From positions 1 through 9,672 of the forward strand of contig QKHF01000132.1 of the NCBI GenBank assembly GCA_003250135.1: 9,672 nt of DNA, given 5' to 3'. The notes beneath the pieces were generated by a model. That model saw only the letters and a program-made list of their open reading frames with translations, did not search any database and was not told where the DNA came from. The position numbers and the translations under genes are program-made. Source of the stretch: Paracoccaceae bacterium. Lineage in GTDB: Bacteria; Pseudomonadota; Alphaproteobacteria; Rhodobacterales; Rhodobacteraceae. Positions 5,770-9,672 of the stretch are shown piece by piece; the first letter of the stretch is position 1; each line of letters begins with the position of its first letter.

Positions 5770-8451
5770 ATGCGGCCACACCAACTTTCGACCATGTTCG
5801 ACCCGCAATCGATCGCCGTGGTCGGCGCAAGCGAGCGAGAGGACTCGGTCGGCGGACGCGTCTTCAGCAACCTCGTGAATTCCGAATTCCACGGAGAGCT
5901 GTTCGCGGTCAACCCGAAGCGCGAGACGGTCCTGGGGCGGCCTTGTGTCGCCTCGTTGAAGGATATCGGACGGCCAATCGATCTGGTCGTCGTCGCATCG
6001 CCGGCCGACACCGTTCCGGGCGTGTTCGAGGATTGCGGGCCCGCCGAGGCGCGCAACGCTGTCGTTCTGACGGCCGGATTCGGAGAAATGGGCGCCGCGG
6101 GACGCGAGGCGGAGCGGCGCTTGCTTCAGATCGCGCACCGCGATGGCATGCGCTTCATCGGCCCGAATTGCGTCGGCCTTGTGCGGCCATGGATCGGCAT
6201 GAACGCCAGCTTCCTGCGCGGCGCCACGCCGCCCGGCAAACTGGCCCTTGTCTCCCAGTCTGGCGCGCTGTGTTCGGCGATCTCCGATTGGGCCGGGCCG
6301 AACCATCTCGGCTTCTCGGCGCTGGTCTCGCTCGGCAACTCGGTCGACATCAGCTTCGGCGACGCGCTCAGCTTTCTCGCGACCGACCCGAAGACGGAGG
6401 CGATCCTGCTCTACGTCGAGGGAATTCATAATGCGCGATCCTTCATCAGCGAATTGCGCGCGGCCTCTCGCATCAAGCCGGTGGTGGTGCTGAAGGGTGG
6501 CCGGCACTTCAAAAGCGCCACTGCGGCGAACACCCACACCGGCGCGCTGGTCGGATCAAACGCGGCCTTCGACGCGGCGCTGGAGCGCGCGGGCGCGGTT
6601 CGGGCGATGACATTCGGGCAGCTCTTCGCGGCGGCCGAGATGCTGTCCGCCCATAAGCGCGCATCCGGCAACCGCCTCTGCATCATCACGAATGGCGGCG
6701 GCGCCGGCGTTCTGGCCGCCGACCGGGCCGAGGATCTGGGCCTCGCCCTGCCCCCGCCCTCCGAGACGGCCCGAAAAGAGCTCGACGGCCTGCTGCCGCC
6801 CTATTGGTCGCATGCGAACCCGGTGGACATTCTCGGCGACGCGCCGCCCGAGACATTCGGCGCGGCCGCCGAGGCCTGCCTGAAAGACCCCGCTTTCGAC
6901 GGCGTGCTGGTGATGCTGACGCCGCAAGCGATGACCGACGCGAGCAAGGCGGCCGAGCAGGTGGTGAACGCCTCCTCCTCGGCGCGAAAGAAACCCCTTC
7001 TCGCGTGCTGGATGGGCGAGACCTCGGTCGCAGAAGGACGCGAACATCTGTCCTCCAACGGAATTCCGGATTTCACGACGCCCGAGCGCGCGGTCGAGGC
7101 GTTCTCCTACCTCGCCCGCCACCAGCTCAATCAGCGCCTTTCATTGGAGACCCCGGGCCCTGTCGTGTTCACCGACCGCCAGGACGCCGTCGGCGCGGCC
7201 ATGATCATCGAAAGCGCGCTCGCCGAAGGGCGGAGCATGCTGTCGGACATCGAATCGAAAGCCGTCCTCAGCGCGTTCGGCATCAAGGTCGGCATGACGC
7301 TTGAGGCGTCGAGCCCGGCGAAGGCCTTGATCGCCGCGGAAAGCATCGGCTTTCCGGTCGCGATGAAGATCGACTCGCCAGACATCACGCACAAGTCCGA
7401 CGTTGGCGGCGTGAAGACCAACCTGATGAGCGCCGCCGACATCCGCCCCGCCTATATCGAGATGGTGGAGCGGACGAAGGCGGCGGCGCCGGACGCCCGC
7501 ATTCGGGGCGTGACGATCGAGGCGATGGCGATGGCCGAGGATGCGCGCGAGTTGCTGGTGGGCGTCACGCGCGACCCCGTCTTCGGGCCGACCATCGTGT
7601 TCGGCGCCGGCGGCACCATGGTTGAGGTCCTGCGCGACAGCGCCGTCGCGCTGCCGCCGCTGACGACGGTCCTCGCCGAGCGACTGATCGACCGGACCCG
7701 CGTGTCCGGCCTGCTCAAGGCGTTCCGCAACCGGCCCGCCGCGGATCGCGCAGCGATCGTGGAAGTGCTGCTGCGCATCTCCGACATGATCTCGGAGCTT
7801 CCGCAAATCCAGGAGCTCGACATCAACCCGCTGATCGCCGGCCCCAACGGCGTTCTGGCCGTCGACGCCCGGATCAAGGTCGCGCGGCCCGGCAGCGCCG
7901 AATCGCCATACGAGCACCTCGCGATCGCGCCGTATCCACGGCACCTCGTCGAGCATGGTTACCTGTCGGACGGCGCAAGGCTGACCATCCGTCCGATCCG
8001 GCCCGAGGATGCGGAAAGCGAGCAGGAGTTCGTGCGCGACCTGTCAGCCGAGGCGAAGCAGTTGCGCTTCATGCAGGCGATCAAGGAGCTGACGCCGGAG
8101 ATGCTCGCCCGCTTCACCCAGATCGACTACGCCCGCGAGATGGCGCTAATCGCGCTGGTCGGAGAGAACGGGTCGGAAAAGCAGGTCGGAGTCGCGCGCT
8201 ATGTGATCAATCCGGACGGGCGCAGCTGCGAGTTCGCCGTGGTGGTGAGCGACTCCGTGCGCGGTCAGGGGATCGGCTCACGGCTGATGACGGCGCTGAT
8301 GAAAGCGGCGCGCCAGCACAAGCTCACCATGATCGAAGGACTCGTTCTGGCTTCGAACCGATCCATGCTGGCGCTTATGCGCGAACTCGGCTTTAGTGAC
8401 CGTCCGGCCGAAGACGATCCCGACCTCGTGTTCGTGCAGCGCAGTATATAA
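5770..8451 (+). CDS. NDP-forming acyl-CoA synthetase fused to GNAT acetyltransferase (Pat/PatZ-like)
   Basis: An 893-aa protein, close to the 886 aa of Salmonella Pat, with the same domain order. A CoA-binding Rossmann domain (about 8-135, AVVGAS at 16-21) comes first. A succinyl-CoA-ligase-like domain follows (about 155-300, KLALVSQSGA near 157-166, THTGALVGS at 255-263). The ATP-grasp domain spans about 490-700 (HKSDVGGV 541-548, GVTRDPVFGPTIVFGAGG 598-615, ELDINPL 682-688). A GNAT domain ends the protein (about 737-885). GNAT motif A is RGQGIG (831-836), and E821 is a candidate general base by analogy with Salmonella Pat. Pat proteins acetylate lysines, classically the catalytic lysine of AMP-forming acetyl-CoA synthetase. 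Here H256 and H541 match the two phosphohistidines described for archaeal ADP-forming acetyl-CoA synthetase, so synthetase activity may be retained. ATG 5770 was chosen over an in-frame ATG at 5701 because relatives start just before the FDPQSIAVVGAS segment and AGGA lies 9 nt upstream. The deacetylase gene follows after 38 bp. Confidence 0.93.
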   Translation: MRPHQLSTMFDPQSIAVVGASEREDSVGGRVFSNLVNSEFHGELFAVNPKRETVLGRPCVASLKDIGRPIDLVVVASPADTVPGVFEDCGPAEARNAVVLTAGFGEMGAAGREAERRLLQIAHRDGMRFIGPNCVGLVRPWIGMNASFLRGATPPGKLALVSQSGALCSAISDWAGPNHLGFSALVSLGNSVDISFGDALSFLATDPKTEAILLYVEGIHNARSFISELRAASRIKPVVVLKGGRHFKSATAANTHTGALVGSNAAFDAALERAGAVRAMTFGQLFAAAEMLSAHKRASGNRLCIITNGGGAGVLAADRAEDLGLALPPPSETARKELDGLLPPYWSHANPVDILGDAPPETFGAAAEACLKDPAFDGVLVMLTPQAMTDASKAAEQVVNASSSARKKPLLACWMGETSVAEGREHLSSNGIPDFTTPERAVEAFSYLARHQLNQRLSLETPGPVVFTDRQDAVGAAMIIESALAEGRSMLSDIESKAVLSAFGIKVGMTLEASSPAKALIAAESIGFPVAMKIDSPDITHKSDVGGVKTNLMSAADIRPAYIEMVERTKAAAPDARIRGVTIEAMAMAEDARELLVGVTRDPVFGPTIVFGAGGTMVEVLRDSAVALPPLTTVLAERLIDRTRVSGLLKAFRNRPAADRAAIVEVLLRISDMISELPQIQELDINPLIAGPNGVLAVDARIKVARPGSAESPYEHLAIAPYPRHLVEHGYLSDGARLTIRPIRPEDAESEQEFVRDLSAEAKQLRFMQAIKELTPEMLARFTQIDYAREMALIALVGENGSEKQVGVARYVINPDGRSCEFAVVVSDSVRGQGIGSRLMTALMKAARQHKLTMIEGLVLASNRSMLALMRELGFSDRPAEDDPDLVFVQRSI

Positions 8452-8489
8452 AAAGCAATTGGTCGTGGGGAAACGACGGGAAGAACCGG

Positions 8490-9404
8490 ATGCTGGGCCT
8501 GATCAGCCACGCCGACTGCCGGGAACATGATCCGGGGCCGCTCCACCCCGACCGGCCCGAACGGCTCGACGCGATTCACAACCAGATCATCATGTCTGGG
8601 CTCGAATTCGTCATTCGACAGTACGATGCGCCGCTCGCCAGCCGCGACGAGCTCAAGGCGGTGCATGACGACGATTATGTAGAACGTATCTTCGCGATAG
8701 CGCCCGAGACCGGCGAGGTGGTCATCGATGGCGACACGGTGATGAATCCGCACTCCCTGTCCGCGGCGCGGCGCGCGGCGGGCGCCGGTATCATGGCCGT
8801 GGACCTCGCGATGCGGGGCGAGGCCTGCCCGGTGTTCTGCGCCGTCCGGCCGCCCGGGCATCACGCCGAGCGGAACAAGGCGATGGGGTTTTGCCTGTTC
8901 GACAATGCGGCGGTCGCCACCGCCCACGCCCTGAACGCCTATGGGCTTCAGCGCGTCGCGATCCTCGATTTCGACGTGCACCACGGCAACGGCACCGAGG
9001 ACATCTTCAAGGATGAGCCGCGCGTGCTGTTCTGCTCCAGTTTCCAGCACCCGTTCTATCCGGGCACGGGACACGCCTCGGACACCAGGAACCTGGTGGA
9101 CGTGCCGCTGAGCGCGGGCGCCAATGGCAAGGATTTCCGGGCGGCGATCACCGAGCACTGGCTGCCGGCGCTGGAGGCGTTCAAGCCGGAACTGATCGTC
9201 CTCTCCGCCGGCTTCGACGCGCATATGCTCGACGACATGTCTGGCCTCTCGCTGACGGAGTCGGATTATGCGTGGCTGACCGAGCGAGTGATGGAGTGCG
9301 CCCGGCGCCATGCGAAGGGCCGGGTCATCTCCATGCTGGAAGGCGGGTACGAGCCCGGCGCCCTGGCCCGCAGCGTCGTCGCCCATCTGAAAGCGATGAT
9401 TTAG
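8490..9404 (+). CDS. Histone deacetylase family protein (zinc-dependent, class II-like/acetylpolyamine hydrolase type)
   Basis: A 304-aa protein with the full arginase-deacetylase fold signature. GPLHPDRPERLDAI (16-29) is the family's N-terminal motif. AVRPPGHHAERNKAMGFCLFDN (118-139) carries the catalytic pair H124/H125. AILDFDVHHGNGTEDIF (157-173) supplies zinc ligands D162 and H164. LSAGFDAH (238-245) supplies the third ligand, D243. LEGGYEPG (283-290) holds the transition-state Tyr, Y287. Every catalytic residue is present, so it should be an active NAD-independent deacetylase. Bacterial members act on acetyl-lysine (AcuC, Rhodopseudomonas LdaA) or on acetylpolyamines, and sequence alone does not separate these. 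It has no signal peptide. It starts 38 bp after the acyltransferase gene, with GGGAAG 6 nt upstream of the ATG, and no convincing terminator lies between them. This suggests one transcript and a role in removing acyl groups added by the upstream enzyme. Confidence 0.95.
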   Translation: MLGLISHADCREHDPGPLHPDRPERLDAIHNQIIMSGLEFVIRQYDAPLASRDELKAVHDDDYVERIFAIAPETGEVVIDGDTVMNPHSLSAARRAAGAGIMAVDLAMRGEACPVFCAVRPPGHHAERNKAMGFCLFDNAAVATAHALNAYGLQRVAILDFDVHHGNGTEDIFKDEPRVLFCSSFQHPFYPGTGHASDTRNLVDVPLSAGANGKDFRAAITEHWLPALEAFKPELIVLSAGFDAHMLDDMSGLSLTESDYAWLTERVMECARRHAKGRVISMLEGGYEPGALARSVVAHLKAMI

Positions 9405-9533
9405 GGGCGAACGCGGCCGGGACGCGAAGAGCTTCAAAGAAAGGCGTCGTTTGCGGTCAAGTTCTCTCGGCGCTCACCCGACAGAATGTGAACGAAGGCG
9501 CCGCGGTCAGAGAAATCACGCCGGATAAACCGC

Positions 9534-9562
9534 GGCGGCCGCCACAGCCGCCTCGGGTTTCG
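9534..9562 (+). terminator. Weak candidate terminator after the deacetylase gene
   Basis: GGCGGC (9534-9539) and GCCGCC (9547-9552) pair perfectly around a 7-nt loop, followed by TCGGGTTTCG. The downstream T content is poor, so this is only suggestive. The rest of 9405-9590 shows no gene. Confidence 0.25.
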
Positions 9563-9590
9563 TTAAGCTATTGATCTTATATCGGAAGAA

Positions 9591-9665
9591 TGGCTCCGGC
9601 GGTAGGATTCGAACCTACGACCAGCGGATTAACAGTCCGATGCTCTACCACTGAGCTACGCCGGA
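9591..9665 (-). tRNA. tRNA-Asn (anticodon GUU)
   Basis: Read on the minus strand, a complete cloverleaf is visible. The acceptor stem is TCCGGCG/CGCCGGA, with discriminator G and an encoded CCA (9593-9591). The D arm is GCTC-AGTGGTA-GAGC. The anticodon arm has the loop CTGTTAA with anticodon GTT. The variable loop has 5 nt. The T arm is GTAGG-TTCGAAT-CCTAC. The discriminator G and GUU anticodon are as in E. coli tRNA-Asn. The outermost anticodon-stem pair (27-43) is a T/C mismatch, which is mildly unusual. The gene is convergent with the deacetylase gene, 186 bp away. Its promoter lies beyond the right edge. Confidence 0.97.
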
Positions 9666-9672
9666 ACAGAGC

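Noticed and set aside
5573..5878. 101-codon plus-strand frame overlapping the start of the Pat-like gene
   Set aside because: Most of it overlaps the Pat-like coding region in another frame, and the composition turns Arg/Ser-rich as in shadow frames.
5554..6537. 327-codon minus-strand open frame
   Set aside because: It is antisense to the CoA-binding domain of the Pat-like protein and has no family features.
7141..7956. 271-codon minus-strand open frame
   Set aside because: It is antisense to the ATP-grasp domain and is rich in Arg, Gly, Asp and His, as a reverse frame of GC-rich codons would be.
8462..8477. GTCGT/ACGAC hairpin between the Pat-like and deacetylase genes
   Set aside because: A 5-bp stem without a T tract is too weak for a terminator and is likely chance. 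It does not argue against co-transcription.
8529..8534. A second TGATCC
   Set aside because: It lies inside the deacetylase coding region, and no matching -10 or downstream gene start makes sense of it.
8265..9437. 390-codon minus-strand open frame
   Set aside because: It is antisense to the deacetylase, whose zinc ligands and catalytic residues are all on the plus strand.

Overview
The window comes from a high-GC alphaproteobacterial chromosome. The evidence is the alphaproteobacteria-restricted small gene usg, a photolyase and flavoprotein pair behind a promoter resembling those of the RpoE (ECF sigma-E/ChrR) class in Rhodobacter, alphaproteobacterial-type protein sequences, and long antisense open frames typical of high GC. 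I cannot name the genus. I see no insertion sequence, phage gene or CRISPR array. Most of the window looks like ordinary core genome.

Layout. (1) 1-2517, minus strand: a likely two-gene light and photo-oxidative stress operon. It holds a class I type photolyase (997-2481) and, 34 bp downstream, a COG2907-type FAD oxidoreductase that runs off the left edge. A TGATCC-N18-TAAAAT promoter lies so close to the photolyase ATG that the message is predicted to be leaderless. (2) 2605-4703, plus strand: usg, a membrane-anchored SIMPL-domain protein, and a two-TM protein with a degenerate GGDEF domain whose active site is lost but whose RxxD inhibitory-site motif remains. (3) 4843-5353: two small convergent genes, an unrecognised 85-aa protein (plus) and a 71-aa protein with a DUF1127-like tail (minus). 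(4) 5354-5769: a 416-bp divergent intergenic region with a likely minus-strand promoter, hairpins, a direct repeat and a weak 44-codon ORF. (5) 5770-9404, plus strand: an 893-aa fusion of an NDP-forming acyl-CoA synthetase with a C-terminal GNAT acetyltransferase (Pat/PatZ architecture), then 38 bp later an HDAC-family zinc deacetylase. (6) 9591-9665, minus strand: tRNA-Asn(GUU) with encoded CCA.

The most interesting unit is region 5. A candidate protein-lysine acyltransferase and a candidate NAD-independent deacylase appear to be co-transcribed, as a writer and eraser pair. The synthetase part also keeps both histidines expected for acyl-CoA synthesis through phosphohistidine, so one polypeptide might make acyl-CoA and also transfer the acyl group. 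Region 1 fits a defence against UV and singlet oxygen. The degenerate GGDEF protein is a candidate c-di-GMP receptor rather than a cyclase. All functional statements rest on motif recognition by eye. No database search was run.
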